Source: an uncultured Succinivibrionaceae bacterium (GTDB lineage Bacteria; Pseudomonadota; Gammaproteobacteria; Enterobacterales; Succinivibrionaceae). Taken from it: 64,000 nucleotides of DNA. Where the stretch lies: assembly GCA_944389835.1 (NCBI GenBank), contig CALXNU010000002.1, forward strand, positions 1 through 64,000, read 5' to 3'. Both the position numbers and the translations under genes were made by a program. This document shows positions 1-8,874 of the stretch, in pieces; the first letter of the stretch is position 1; every line of letters starts with the position of its first letter. Below the pieces are notes generated by a model. The model was not told the DNA's origin. It saw nothing but the letters and a program-made list of their open reading frames with translations, and did not search any database.

Positions 1-1016
1 GTGTCAGTAGGAATGAAGGTCTCACAGCTGCCTGTTTCTAAGAAATCTGAAACCTCGTTATAGATAAGCTTGCCACAAGAGACGATATTGGCTAATAAAA
101 ATTGAGTCTTCTCAACTAAGATTTGACCGTCAAAGTCAACATAGATCTTACCTACTAAGGCCGCTCTTTTTTGATCTTGTCTTAATGAGCAGAGATCATC
201 TGAGATCTCACGCGGTAGCATCGGGATATTACGCCCTGGAAGATAAATTGAAAAAGCGCGTTTTGAAGCTTCCTCATCAAGTGGGCTATCCTCTTTAATA
301 TAAGCGGTAGGATCGGCAATTGCTACATAGAGAATGTAGCCTTCTGAAGTCTCTTCAAGATATAAAGCATCATCCATATCCTCAGTTTTCTCTGAGTCAA
401 TGGTGACAAAAGGCAGTGACGTTAAATCCTGATAGTAGCTTTCATCTTCATTAAATTTTAAATCTTGAGGAAGCTTTGGACACTCAAGAGGTAAATCTAA
501 ATTGCGAAGTGATACTGTCCAAGGGGCTTGAGGATCGTTGCCATGGCAGACAAACTCTTCTAAAGAGGCTTTAAAAACACCATCTTTTAAGGCGTGCTTT
601 TTAAGCTTGCAGATCACAAAATCACCGTTTTTAAGTTCTTGAGATTTATCCTTTCGATGATCATCTACTTGAATTTGATTTTTAATGGTTGGCACATCTG
701 GAGTTACAGATAATTTTTTCTTATTTTTTCCATCATTTGAAATAGTAAGTCTTGCCGTAAAGCGTTTTAAAAACGCCTCTTGTAAGCTCTCAGGGACAGC
801 TTTCTTTTTACCGTCGGCATCTTCTTCAATTAAACAGACGATCTTATCGCCGTTTAACACGTTTTTCATGTTAGCTGGAATTATAAAGAAGGATTCTTTA
901 TCACTTGTCTCTAAAAAGCCAAAACCTCGATCTGAGGCTCTAACAGTTCCTTCTTTACGCACTTTAGCGCTTTCAAATTTTTCCTTAAGCTTGAGGAGGG
1001 CCGGATCTAAGAGCAT
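1..1016 (-). CDS. rnb: Exoribonuclease II (RNase II), N-terminal part, cut by window edge
   Basis: Processive 3'-5' exoribonuclease that degrades single-stranded RNA in the cytoplasm. About 338 residues are visible. The N-terminus carries a cold-shock RNA-binding domain (VRASDRGFGFLE near residues 20-35, as in E. coli RNase II), then a second OB region, then the start of the RNB catalytic domain: FVTIDSEKTEDMDDALY, VAIADPTAYI and LPGRNIPMLPREISDDLCSL. The aspartates of TEDMDDA and the SDDLCSL block are the family's Mg-binding signatures. The close run of shared residues favours RNase II over RNase R. The ATG at 1014-1016 follows GGAG with 7 nt spacing. The C-terminal half lies outside the window. 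Confidence 0.93.
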   Translation of the reverse strand, partial: MLLDPALLKLKEKFESAKVRKEGTVRASDRGFGFLETSDKESFFIIPANMKNVLNGDKIVCLIEEDADGKKKAVPESLQEAFLKRFTARLTISNDGKNKKKLSVTPDVPTIKNQIQVDDHRKDKSQELKNGDFVICKLKKHALKDGVFKASLEEFVCHGNDPQAPWTVSLRNLDLPLECPKLPQDLKFNEDESYYQDLTSLPFVTIDSEKTEDMDDALYLEETSEGYILYVAIADPTAYIKEDSPLDEEASKRAFSIYLPGRNIPMLPREISDDLCSLRQDQKRAALVGKIYVDFDGQILVEKTQFLLANIVSCGKLIYNEVSDFLETGSCETFIPTD

Positions 1017-1064
1017 ATTTTCTCCGCTTGACAACAATTGTGCTCAAATAGTTAAAATCGCGTA

Positions 1065-1070
1065 ATTATA
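1065..1070 (-). promoter_or_regulatory. Possible -10 box for rnb
   Basis: On the minus strand a TATAAT lies about 50 nt upstream of the rnb ATG. No convincing -35 is seen at 16-18 nt, so this is a -10-only call. Confidence 0.35.
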
Positions 1071-1099
1071 CAACATTATTTAAAACAAATGCCTAAAGC

Positions 1100-2248
1100 T
1101 TATTCTTTGTCGAATTTTAGAATAATAAGGCTTATGACTTGACAGAGGGCGGTGCACAAAAACATCGTGCCATAGTCACTTAAACTTGCAATCACGCCAA
1201 AAACTAAAGCTCCAAGGCCTAAACCTAAGTCAAAGAAGGTTGAAAAAGTAGCATTTGCTGCCCCTAAACGCTCCGGGGAGGCTCTAAGTACAGCAAGGGT
1301 CTGACAAGAGGAGAGGACGGCACCTTGGGAGAGACCATATAAAGCACCGGAAATTAAAACTAATGCCATACCATAGGCTTGCGAGAGCAATACCAAAGAG
1401 AGGCTTAAGGCAATAAGAGAGGGGGCAATCACTTTTTTAGCGCCAATTTTATCAACTAATTTGCCAATTGCCGGACGACTTATCATTAAAGCTAGGGCAA
1501 AGAATATAAAAAATAGACCTACGTGCTCAAGGCCACGCTCTTTGGCAAAAAGAGCAATGAAAGTTACCTGTGCCCCATAGGAGGCATTAGAGACGAGCAC
1601 AATAATTGAAGGTAACAAAGAGCGCTTTTCAATAAAGACTCTTTGTTTAGGTTTGTCTGTAAGTTGCTTGTATTTAATAGGAAGTGATACCAAAATGGCT
1701 AGAGCAAAAAACACCGTACCTAAGATAAACATCCAATCATAAGGAAGGGAGAGCGCTAAAGCAGGTGCTATTGCTAAAGCAAGTGAGCAGGATAAAGAGA
1801 AATAGCCAATTCCCTCGCCCATACGGTTTTTGGGGATAAAGTCAGTTGCCACCGTAGCAGTACCCGTTGCGGCAAAGCCCCAAAACACTCCATGTAAGGT
1901 GCGCATAATTAAGATCATGATAATCGTTGGGAAAAAGCCCATAATTAAAGCTACGATCGTCATAGAAAAAAGGCCTAAAAATAAGATCTTAAAGCGCCCT
2001 ATGGTATCTAAAAGATAGCCTGCAATCGGTCTTGTGATAATAGCAGGTAAAGTGGTTAAAGCAGTTAGCACTCCTAAAAGAAAATCATCTGCCCCAAGGC
2101 TTTTTAAGTAGCCAGGAAGGGCTGAGGGGTAGAACTGAAAGCCAAAGAATAACAAACCGTTAGTTAAAATAATAAGTAGATAGTTTTTGCTAAAAAGAAT
2201 TTCGGGTTGGGGATTTTGTGGCACGGTATTCATAAAAGGTAAATCCAA
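1100..2248 (-). CDS. Major facilitator superfamily transporter
   Basis: 382-residue inner-membrane protein with about twelve hydrophobic segments, the usual size of a 12-TM MFS carrier. The loop between TM2 and TM3 reads RPIAGYLLDTIGRFKILF, close to the MFS signature G-x-L-x-D-R-x-G-R-[KR]. A similar half-motif (RPAIGKLVDKIGAKKV) sits in the second half, as expected from the internal duplication. The pattern resembles drug/metabolite efflux carriers of the YfcJ/YhhS kind, but no substrate can be read. It follows the small membrane gene at 2282-2563 on the same strand, with a hairpin between them. An alternative start, 15 nt downstream at the second Met, cannot be excluded. Confidence 0.85.
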   Translation of the reverse strand: MDLPFMNTVPQNPQPEILFSKNYLLIILTNGLLFFGFQFYPSALPGYLKSLGADDFLLGVLTALTTLPAIITRPIAGYLLDTIGRFKILFLGLFSMTIVALIMGFFPTIIMILIMRTLHGVFWGFAATGTATVATDFIPKNRMGEGIGYFSLSCSLALAIAPALALSLPYDWMFILGTVFFALAILVSLPIKYKQLTDKPKQRVFIEKRSLLPSIIVLVSNASYGAQVTFIALFAKERGLEHVGLFFIFFALALMISRPAIGKLVDKIGAKKVIAPSLIALSLSLVLLSQAYGMALVLISGALYGLSQGAVLSSCQTLAVLRASPERLGAANATFSTFFDLGLGLGALVFGVIASLSDYGTMFLCTALCQVISLIILKFDKE

Positions 2249-2253
2249 AATTT

Positions 2254-2272
2254 AAGGCGGACGGGCCGCCTT
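2254..2272 (-). terminator. Hairpin between small membrane gene and MFS gene
   Basis: A 7-bp stem (AAGGCGG/CCGCCTT) with a 5-nt loop begins 9 nt after the stop of the gene at 2282. The T-run lies on the plus-strand side, so as a minus-strand terminator it is weak; attenuation is an alternative. Confidence 0.4.
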
Positions 2273-2281
2273 TTTTAGATG

Positions 2282-2563
2282 TTAGGCATTTAAATGCTTA
2301 AAGCGTTTTAGATCGTCCTTTGCTTCTTTGTTTAAACGATTATCAATGGTAATTGCGCAAATAATCAGCATCACAATAGCAATTACTTTGTCAAAAAAAT
2401 TAGGGCTTAAGGCAAAAGCCATCAAATAGGCAAAAGCAAATACGCCTACTACATAAGGATAAGCTTTCACAAAAGGTCCCATCATTATTTTGGGCAAAGT
2501 AAAGAGCAAAGCAAATGCAGCAAAGGCTATAGTCAAAAGAAAAAGTCCTATGGTAGCATTCAT
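2282..2563 (-). CDS. Small hydrophobic membrane protein, unknown
   Basis: 93 residues with three hydrophobic segments (about 1-27, 33-52 and 56-75) and a short basic/acidic tail (NRLNKEAKDDLKRFKHLNA), suggesting three TM helices with a cytoplasmic C-terminus. No family is recognised. The ATG is preceded by AAGGAGG about 6 nt away, a strong ribosome binding site that supports translation. It is divergent from the dehydrogenase at 2809 across a 245-bp AT-rich spacer and may be co-transcribed with the MFS gene downstream. No function is claimed. Confidence 0.6.
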   Translation of the reverse strand: MNATIGLFLLTIAFAAFALLFTLPKIMMGPFVKAYPYVVGVFAFAYLMAFALSPNFFDKVIAIVMLIICAITIDNRLNKEAKDDLKRFKHLNA

Positions 2564-2692
2564 AAAAGCCTCCTTAAGTCTCTTCTTAGACTTTATTTAC
2601 ATTCATGATTGTATGTTAAACCTTTTGTGTAACGTAAAGCTTGTTGCTGAGAAAATTTGGCAAAATTAAGCACTTTTGTTTACCTAAAATTT

Positions 2693-2706
2693 TGTAATCG
2701 GTTACA
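2693..2706. promoter_or_regulatory. Palindrome in divergent spacer (possible operator)
   Basis: TGTAA-N4-TTACA with a central CG step, between the divergent genes at 2282 and 2809. Its shape resembles LacI/GntR-family operators. The binding protein is unknown. Confidence 0.35.
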
Positions 2707-2808
2707 TAGCTCACACTCTTGCAAAAGAGTTCTAAGATAAGAGAGGATCAAAAATTCTTAAGTCTATAATAAGAGTATCGTTAATTTTTGGAAAAATAAG
2801 AGGTTATT

Positions 2809-3765
2809 ATGCATCGCATTGTTGTTTTGGACGCTATTTCTATTCCAAAGGCTTTTCCTTTACCACGTCCATCTTTTGAGCACGAGTGGGTCTCTTATGA
2901 AACCACTAAACCTGAAGAGATTGTGCCAAGAGCCAAAGATGCAACGATTGTAGTTACTAATAAGTGTAAATTGACCTCGCAAGTTTTAAGTCAATTACCA
3001 AAACTTCAATTTATTGCCGAGCTTGCCACAGGCTTTAATAATATTGATGTAGCCTTCTGCAAAGAAAAGGGCATTGGTGTTGCAACCATTCAAGGTTATA
3101 GTACCAAATCAGTAGCCGAGCATACTTTAACGATGATGCTTATGCTTTCGCGCAATAGTTTAATAACCCGCAAGGCTATGGAAGATGGTATTTGGGTAAA
3201 TGCTAATTGCTTCTGTCAATTACCAGCCCCAATTGTGGATTTAGATGGCAAGACGGTAGCTATTATTGGTAATGGTGCCATTGGAAGTCGCATTGGTAAG
3301 TTGTGTGAGGCCTTTGGTATGAAGGTGTTAAAGGTTGAGCACAAAGGTGAGAGTAACATTCGTGAGGGCTACTGCGAATTTGATAAGGCCATTTTAGAGG
3401 CGGACTTTATTTCAGTTAATTGCCCATTAAATGATAAGACGAATAATTTAATTACCGCCCGCGAGTTTGGCATGATGAAGAAATCTTGCTACATCATAAA
3501 TAATGCAAGAGGTGGGGTGGTCAATGAGCAGGATTTGGTAAATGCCTTACTTTCTGAGGAAATTGCAGGTGCGGCAGGTGATGTGGCCTCAACTGAGCCT
3601 TTAACCTCAGATCATCCATTCTCAAAGTGCCTTAAGATGGATAACTTTATCTTAACCCCTCATCAGGCTTGGATGTCAGATGCGTGCCTCACCGAGCTTG
3701 TAAAGCAATTTGGTGAAAACCTTGAGGCCTTCAATCAAGGCAAGAGAGTGCGTCGCGTTGACTAA
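2809..3765 (+). CDS. D-2-hydroxyacid dehydrogenase (glycerate/hydroxypyruvate dehydrogenase-like)
   Basis: 318-residue NAD(P)-dependent oxidoreductase that would reduce a 2-oxoacid such as hydroxypyruvate, or oxidise D-glycerate. It has the two-domain layout of the family: substrate-binding segment with ELATGFNNID (71-80), Rossmann motif GNGAIGS (154-160), and the catalytic residues R234 (NNARGG), E263 (STEP) and H285 (LTPHQAW). Length and the ATGFNNID motif fit the HprA branch rather than D-lactate or phosphoglycerate dehydrogenase, but substrate specificity is not provable here. AAGAGG lies 7 nt before the ATG. Its 3' end overlaps the likely start of cutC, indicating translational coupling. 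Confidence 0.85.
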   Translation: MHRIVVLDAISIPKAFPLPRPSFEHEWVSYETTKPEEIVPRAKDATIVVTNKCKLTSQVLSQLPKLQFIAELATGFNNIDVAFCKEKGIGVATIQGYSTKSVAEHTLTMMLMLSRNSLITRKAMEDGIWVNANCFCQLPAPIVDLDGKTVAIIGNGAIGSRIGKLCEAFGMKVLKVEHKGESNIREGYCEFDKAILEADFISVNCPLNDKTNNLITAREFGMMKKSCYIINNARGGVVNEQDLVNALLSEEIAGAAGDVASTEPLTSDHPFSKCLKMDNFILTPHQAWMSDACLTELVKQFGENLEAFNQGKRVRRVD

Positions 3766-4516
3766 ATTTGTTTTAGAAATTTGCGCAGGCAACCTTGAGA
3801 GTGCAAAAAATGCGCAGGAAGGAGGTGCAGATCGTGTGGAGCTTTGCGCCTCCTTACAAGAAGGGGGTATTACCCCCTCTTATGGAGTCATAAAAGCCTG
3901 TCGTAAAGTTTTAACTCACACCAAACTTAATGTCATGATAAGACCTCGTGGTGGGGATTTTCTCTATAGCGAAGATGATTTAGCGGTGATGGTTGAAGAT
4001 CTTAAAATCTGCCTAGATCTTGGAGTAGATGGCGTGGTGTTTGGGGCTTTAACTTGTGACGGTGAAATTGACCGTAAGGTTCTTGATACGCTAATGCCTT
4101 TAGCACAAGACCTAGATGTCACATTCCATCGGGCTTTTGATTTGTGCAAAGATCCTTTTGCCGCTTTAGATCTTTTAATTGACTATAAGATCCCCCGTCT
4201 TTTAACCTCAGGTTTAAGACCAAAGGCCTTAATGGGCGCAGATCTTATTCGTAAGTTAAATGATAAAGCTCAAGGCAAGCTTAAGATCATGCCAGGATCG
4301 GGGGTTAATCCTCAAAATTTAAAAGAGCTTTATGAAAAAACTTTATGCACGGAATATCATTTTTCAGCAAAAGTTTTAGAAAAATCTAAAATGTGCTATC
4401 GCCCAACAGAAGATCTCATGTCAGGAACTTATGTGATTGATGAGTATGACTTTGAGATCTCAAAGCTTGAGACAATAAAAAAGGCGCGGGAAGTTTTAGA
4501 TACACTAAAGCTTTAA
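3758..4516 (+). CDS. cutC: CutC family protein
   Basis: TIM-barrel protein of the CutC family, historically linked to copper homeostasis; its enzymatic role is unsettled. Family blocks are clear: LEICAGNLESAKNAQEGGADRVELC at the N-terminus, EGGITPSYG, MIRPRGGDFLYS, VTFHRAFD and RLLTSG. An ATG exists at 3710, but the residues before LEIC do not fit the family, and a TTG at 3758 gives MTKFVLEICAG, matching known N-termini. AAGAGAG lies about 9 nt upstream. With this start the gene overlaps the dehydrogenase stop by 8 nt. Length (252 aa) is normal. Confidence 0.85.
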   Translation: MTKFVLEICAGNLESAKNAQEGGADRVELCASLQEGGITPSYGVIKACRKVLTHTKLNVMIRPRGGDFLYSEDDLAVMVEDLKICLDLGVDGVVFGALTCDGEIDRKVLDTLMPLAQDLDVTFHRAFDLCKDPFAALDLLIDYKIPRLLTSGLRPKALMGADLIRKLNDKAQGKLKIMPGSGVNPQNLKELYEKTLCTEYHFSAKVLEKSKMCYRPTEDLMSGTYVIDEYDFEISKLETIKKAREVLDTLKL

Positions 4517-4547
4517 GAGCACTATATTTAAAAAATTCTCTTACCCT

Positions 4548-4571
4548 AAAAGGGCATTTAAATGCCCTTTT
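4548..4571. terminator. Bidirectional terminator between cutC and the ATP-grasp gene
   Basis: Perfect 12-bp self-complementary stem (AAAAGGGCATTT and its complement) with T-runs on both strands, placed between two convergent genes. Confidence 0.8.
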
Positions 4572-4596
4572 TTAAAGTTTGCAAGGTTAAATTATT

Positions 4597-5568
4597 TTAA
4601 CTTTCAAACACGCCAAAATGATCTCTTGCAAAAGCTACCCGCTCTGACACACTCATGCTCTGTCTATTAGGTAAAGCTTCAATTAAGCGCAAGCGTGGCA
4701 GCAGTCCTGCATTATTGGCAGTTTGAATGGCAAGACCTGGGCGGGCGTTAAGCTCTAAAAGCATAGGTCCCAAATCTCTATCAAGCACAATATCCGTGCC
4801 AATATAGCCCAAGCCTGACATGTTATAGCAGGAGGCGGCTAAGGTTAAAACCTCAAGCCAATGCGGGACTTTAAGCTCAAAAAGATTTTTATCGGTGTCA
4901 GGGTGAAATTTAATTGGATCATTGTGCTGTACAGCACGCACGGCTTTGCCGGTTCTCATACAAATGCCCACGCCCACTGCGCCTTGATGTAAATTAGCCT
5001 TACCATCTGAGGCGGCTGTGGAAAGTCGCATCATCGCCATGATAGGAAAGCCTTGAAAGACAATCACGCGGGTGTCTGGGACGCCTTCGTAAGAGTAGCC
5101 ATCAAAGACTGGATCAAAATGAATTAACGACTCAATTAAAGCAATATCAGGTTTACCTCCTAGGGAGAAGAGGCCTGCTAAGATATTAGATAAATGACGT
5201 CTTACATCATGATTATTAATGCCTTGCCCGGAGGCTTTAATAAATAATGTATCCTGTCTTGAGGTAATAGCTAAAATGCCTTTACCACCTGACCCTTGGG
5301 CAGGTTTTATACAAAACTCTTGATTATCGCCAATAATCTTAAGGAAATTTGTCACATCATGTTGATTTTTAATCGTGCCCAAAAGTTTGGGGGTAGTTAC
5401 ATGATGGGCAATGGCCATCTCTTTAGTTTTAAGCTTATTATCAACTAAAGGATAGAGCTTTCTTTTGTTATAGCGGCCAATGTAATTTACATTGCGCTGA
5501 TTCATCCCCATGATCCCAAAGTGCATGAGATCAAGAGGATTGGCATAGCGACTTAAAAGCTTAAACAT
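4597..5568 (-). CDS. ATP-grasp alpha-L-glutamate ligase-like protein (RimK-like)
   Basis: 323-residue cytoplasmic ATP-grasp enzyme expected to form an amide or peptide bond by an acyl-phosphate route. The ATP-binding loop reads FCIKPAQGSGGKGILA (86-100). Near the C-terminus GTDIVLDRDLGPMLLELNARPGLAIQ gives the Mg-binding Asp/Glu/Asn set. This matches the 'alpha-L-glutamate ligase-like' family, usually found beside the two upstream genes. It is the last gene of the operon 7275-8273, 5583-7262, 4597-5568 (gaps of 12 and 14 nt). AAGAGG precedes the ATG by 6 nt. The substrate is unknown. Confidence 0.85.
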   Translation of the reverse strand: MFKLLSRYANPLDLMHFGIMGMNQRNVNYIGRYNKRKLYPLVDNKLKTKEMAIAHHVTTPKLLGTIKNQHDVTNFLKIIGDNQEFCIKPAQGSGGKGILAITSRQDTLFIKASGQGINNHDVRRHLSNILAGLFSLGGKPDIALIESLIHFDPVFDGYSYEGVPDTRVIVFQGFPIMAMMRLSTAASDGKANLHQGAVGVGICMRTGKAVRAVQHNDPIKFHPDTDKNLFELKVPHWLEVLTLAASCYNMSGLGYIGTDIVLDRDLGPMLLELNARPGLAIQTANNAGLLPRLRLIEALPNRQSMSVSERVAFARDHFGVFES

Positions 5569-5582
5569 AATAACCTCTTAAT

Positions 5583-7262
5583 CTACTTATCACTTTCATT
5601 TTGAGGATTTAGAGGATCTTCTTTTAATTTATGTTCCTCTTCCCATTTTTTAATGGTTTGATGAGGATTTGCTTTAAGCTCTTTGCGCTTGGCATTAAGT
5701 CTATCAGCCTCATAAGGTACACCTTGTTCATGGGCTTCAATGATCTTTTGAGATAATGGCTTAAAACGCTTGAGCTCAGTTAATCTAAAGCCGGTGTAAT
5801 TACCCATAATTAAGACTAAAGCTAAAATTACAAATTGTAAGCCTAAGAAATTAAAGGTAATGTGCTGAATTACTTCACTGTTCATGGCAAGGAAGGCACA
5901 GACGGCCACAAAAAGTGAACCACCACCTTGTTTTAGAACTTCACGATAACCTTCCTCTTCCCAAAGAATGGACATTCTCTCAATGGTCCAAGAGAGAATA
6001 ATCATCGGGAAGAAGGTCACTTTAATACCTTCAGTTAAACCAATCTTATAGGTGATAATAGAAATAGCACCGATTAAGACAATTACCGTGATAATCACCG
6101 CCGAAATTCTTGCCACCAACAATAAATTTAAATGCGAAAGCCACGATCTTACAATAAGACCAATACAGACAATGGAGACAAAGCCAATTAAACCTACTAA
6201 AAGTGAGGTTTGTAAAAAGGCCATGGCAATTAAAACTGGCATGAAAGTACCTGAGGTTTTAATGCCAATTAAAATTCTTAAAAAGACGACGATTAAAACG
6301 CCAATTGGCAACAATAAGATGCTCTTAAAGAGGGATTGCTCTTCAATTGGTAGCGTGTCAATTGACAATGAGAGCACATCTTTACCTGAGGCTTGCATGG
6401 TTTCAACTTTTAGATGACCTGCCTCAGAGGCACTCATGGAGTTTTTAATAATTGAAAAACTTACCTGGGCATTAGTGCCGCCTTGAATATCTAAGATTGA
6501 GCCGTCATGATTGTTCCAAATAAGCTCATTTGGACCTACTCCAGAATCTCCGGTAAAGGGGTTGAAGATTTCATATTGCGTACCATCAAAGACTGCAACT
6601 CTTGGGCTTAAATTGCGATTGCGTCTGCCATCTTCAAGAGTTAAAACCCCGACAATGCGAGAGGGGATTTTAGCAAGCTCTAAGATGTGCACTAAAAGTT
6701 CAGGCTTTTTGTAGCTTGATAAAAGTAAAGTACTCTCCTCAGTGTTGGAGTTAATAATTGAAATTGCTTGCACCGCAAGTGAAAATGGATTTGATGATCT
6801 TTGAAGAGCTGATTCTGCAATAGATCTCATGGCAGTAAGATAAGGCTCAGGCTCAACATTTTGTTTAAGCTCAGGGACTGTCATTGAGGAGTCTTGTGCC
6901 GTATCATCCATTAAAAAGTCGGCGCGATAATAAAGAGTTTGCAAGCCTGCAGGATTTCTTTTTGTCCATTGTACATAAGAGGCACCATCATCGTGATAAA
7001 TATAGGTGGTACCAAAACCTAAACCAGCAGTACTTTGCTTTAATTGTGTAACTCCAGGTTGCACAGCAGGTAAGGAAAGATCTACAGTTGCAGCCCCAGA
7101 TCCGGTAGGCTCAAATTCAACTTTAGCCTCCACCGTCCACACCTTACGCATTTGCCCTGGGGTAAAAGGAATTTCAAAGGTGACATGTTGATAGCCAATA
7201 AAGAGGATACCAACGACAAATAAAATCGCTGTGACGACGTAGAATACACCGCGTGAGACCAT
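5583..7262 (-). CDS. Inactive transglutaminase-like domain fused to seven TM helices
   Basis: About 559 residues. One N-terminal TM helix (about 6-24) is followed by a periplasmic region of roughly 280 residues, then a block of about seven TM segments (about 315-495) and a charged cytoplasmic tail. The periplasmic part has the transglutaminase-like shape (PELLVHILELAKIPSRIVGVL, then FDGTQYEIFNPFTG), but the position of the catalytic Cys is taken by YKKPELL, so no thiol nucleophile is seen. This agrees with the family named 'inactive transglutaminase fused to 7 transmembrane helices'. GGAG lies 6 nt from the second of two adjacent ATGs, which I use as start (7262). It is the middle gene of the operon. 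Confidence 0.85.
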   Translation of the reverse strand: MVSRGVFYVVTAILFVVGILFIGYQHVTFEIPFTPGQMRKVWTVEAKVEFEPTGSGAATVDLSLPAVQPGVTQLKQSTAGLGFGTTYIYHDDGASYVQWTKRNPAGLQTLYYRADFLMDDTAQDSSMTVPELKQNVEPEPYLTAMRSIAESALQRSSNPFSLAVQAISIINSNTEESTLLLSSYKKPELLVHILELAKIPSRIVGVLTLEDGRRNRNLSPRVAVFDGTQYEIFNPFTGDSGVGPNELIWNNHDGSILDIQGGTNAQVSFSIIKNSMSASEAGHLKVETMQASGKDVLSLSIDTLPIEEQSLFKSILLLPIGVLIVVFLRILIGIKTSGTFMPVLIAMAFLQTSLLVGLIGFVSIVCIGLIVRSWLSHLNLLLVARISAVIITVIVLIGAISIITYKIGLTEGIKVTFFPMIILSWTIERMSILWEEEGYREVLKQGGGSLFVAVCAFLAMNSEVIQHITFNFLGLQFVILALVLIMGNYTGFRLTELKRFKPLSQKIIEAHEQGVPYEADRLNAKRKELKANPHQTIKKWEEEHKLKEDPLNPQNESDK

Positions 7263-7274
7263 CATAAACTCCGC

Positions 7275-8273
7275 TTAATTATCTTGCTTTAAAGTTTGTT
7301 CTTTTTGATATACCACAGTTGGCAATGATGATTTAGGATCAGTGCCAACGGTTGCATTTAAATTAGTAGGACTTGCAATCATGCCCGCTTTACTTTGCGC
7401 TTGTCTGTCATATTCCTCATTAGGGTTAATGCCTTCTTTTTTAGCCTTCTCATAATCATCGCGCATTAAAATTAACAGGCTATCGGGGCTTGTTTTTCCT
7501 TGAATGTGCGATCTTGAAACATCAACTACGGCAATATCTTGAATTAAGGTACGACCAATTAAGAGCGCATATTGCATTTTAGATCTATCAGTTAAGGTAA
7601 ATTCAGATGCTCCTGAATAATCGCCAATTTTAACGTTAAGGCTTACCACAGGACGGCGCGTGGTAGTAGATTTGGAGGACTGTCTTACATCTGAGTAGCG
7701 CACAAAAGGAGCTTCGGCATTAATTACGCGGCCATTTGCCTCAATATCAAAGCGATACCACTTCTTACCGTTTCTTTCAAATTCAGTAATATTGCGGGCG
7801 CTAATTGAGGAGACGGTAGCACCGGTATCAATTCTTGCATCAATGGTGGCATTAGCCTCTCTTACATAGACAAATTCATCTTCACCAAAGTAAAGCTTGC
7901 CATCTGGGGTTTGAGTTTCATAATTGCGCAAAGGTTTAACACCCCCTAAAGAGCTTTGAGTATCTTGACTTAAGTTGCTACCTGAAAATAAAGAGTCAAT
8001 CATGGATTGATTCTGCCGTCTTAGAGCCTTAAGCTCCTCTAGCATATCTGATTTAAATTTCTTTTGCTCATGATTTGCAGCTTCAAGCTCTGCTGTAAGC
8101 TCGCCAATTTTAGCGCGCTGCAAACTTAATTCTTCATTAACACTTTGTATGGTGCCATCAATAGCAGCCAATCTTGATGCAGGATCATTTAAAAGTGGAG
8201 TTTCATCGGCTGTGACTTGTAAGCTTACAAGGGCCAGGAGTAAAGGAAGGAAAGCTTTTTTCAAGCCGATCAT
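7275..8273 (-). CDS. Periplasmic aspartyl-type protease ('ATP-dependent zinc protease', RimK-associated family)
   Basis: 332-residue exported protein: signal peptide (MIGLKKAFLPLLLALVSLQVTA), a coiled-coil segment (about 39-90), then a retropepsin-like domain with ARIDTGATVSS (D149 as the D-T-G-A nucleophile motif) and LLIGRTLIQD as the second flap-side element. This is the DUF785/PF05618 family, named zinc protease in databases although the motif is aspartyl-like. A longer start at 8306 would place eleven residues before the signal peptide; the ATG at 8273 has GAGG 9 nt upstream and gives a clean signal sequence. It is the first gene of the operon. Confidence 0.82.
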   Translation of the reverse strand: MIGLKKAFLPLLLALVSLQVTADETPLLNDPASRLAAIDGTIQSVNEELSLQRAKIGELTAELEAANHEQKKFKSDMLEELKALRRQNQSMIDSLFSGSNLSQDTQSSLGGVKPLRNYETQTPDGKLYFGEDEFVYVREANATIDARIDTGATVSSISARNITEFERNGKKWYRFDIEANGRVINAEAPFVRYSDVRQSSKSTTTRRPVVSLNVKIGDYSGASEFTLTDRSKMQYALLIGRTLIQDIAVVDVSRSHIQGKTSPDSLLILMRDDYEKAKKEGINPNEEYDRQAQSKAGMIASPTNLNATVGTDPKSSLPTVVYQKEQTLKQDN

Positions 8274-8874
8274 GATTATTAACCTCAAACTAAAAACACT
8301 AAGCAAAGTTAAATTTTAAAGGCTAAAACTTAGCTTTGCCATTGTATTAAATGCACTCTAAAAAATCTGCAAATTTTAGCAAAATCTTTCTTTTATGGCA
8401 TAAAAAAGTGCGTTTTAATTTACCTTTGCCTTTAAGTATCTATAACTTTGATTTTTAAGCTTAAAAATTTGAAAGAAGGGGCGTTGGTTTGTAAGGTTTA
8501 CGCTAACCTTTAAAGTAGGCTTACTTTTAAGGGACAAAAATTAGGCTCTAAGTGAAAAATAGATCTCAAGAGACAAAAAAGTGAAAATTCTTAATTGCAC
8601 AGATTAATCTAGAGTCTAATGAGCACTATGCGACAAGAGTTGGGGATAAGGTATAAGTTTTAGTAACAAAGCTATGCAATGTAAGGTATGAAGTCTTTTT
8701 TAGATAAGAGTAGTAAAGATAATTGCCACTTTTGGGGATTACTTAAAAAATATCTTTAAAAATTAAGTTTGTTAACGGTTTTTTAAAAAATTGTAAATTT
8801 AAGTTCTCGCTTTTTAGCCCAAATTTTACTTTATTCGTTAAATAAAGGGAGTTAGGTATATATAACTTAGGTTA

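Noticed and set aside
685-1065. Open frame on the plus strand over RNase II
   Set aside because: Lies antisense within a clear rnb coding sequence; its residues show no family and its composition is that of a shadow frame.
6052-6417. Plus-strand open frame within the transglutaminase/7TM gene
   Set aside because: Ile/Lys/Thr-rich product typical of antisense to TM-coding DNA; no ribosome binding site.
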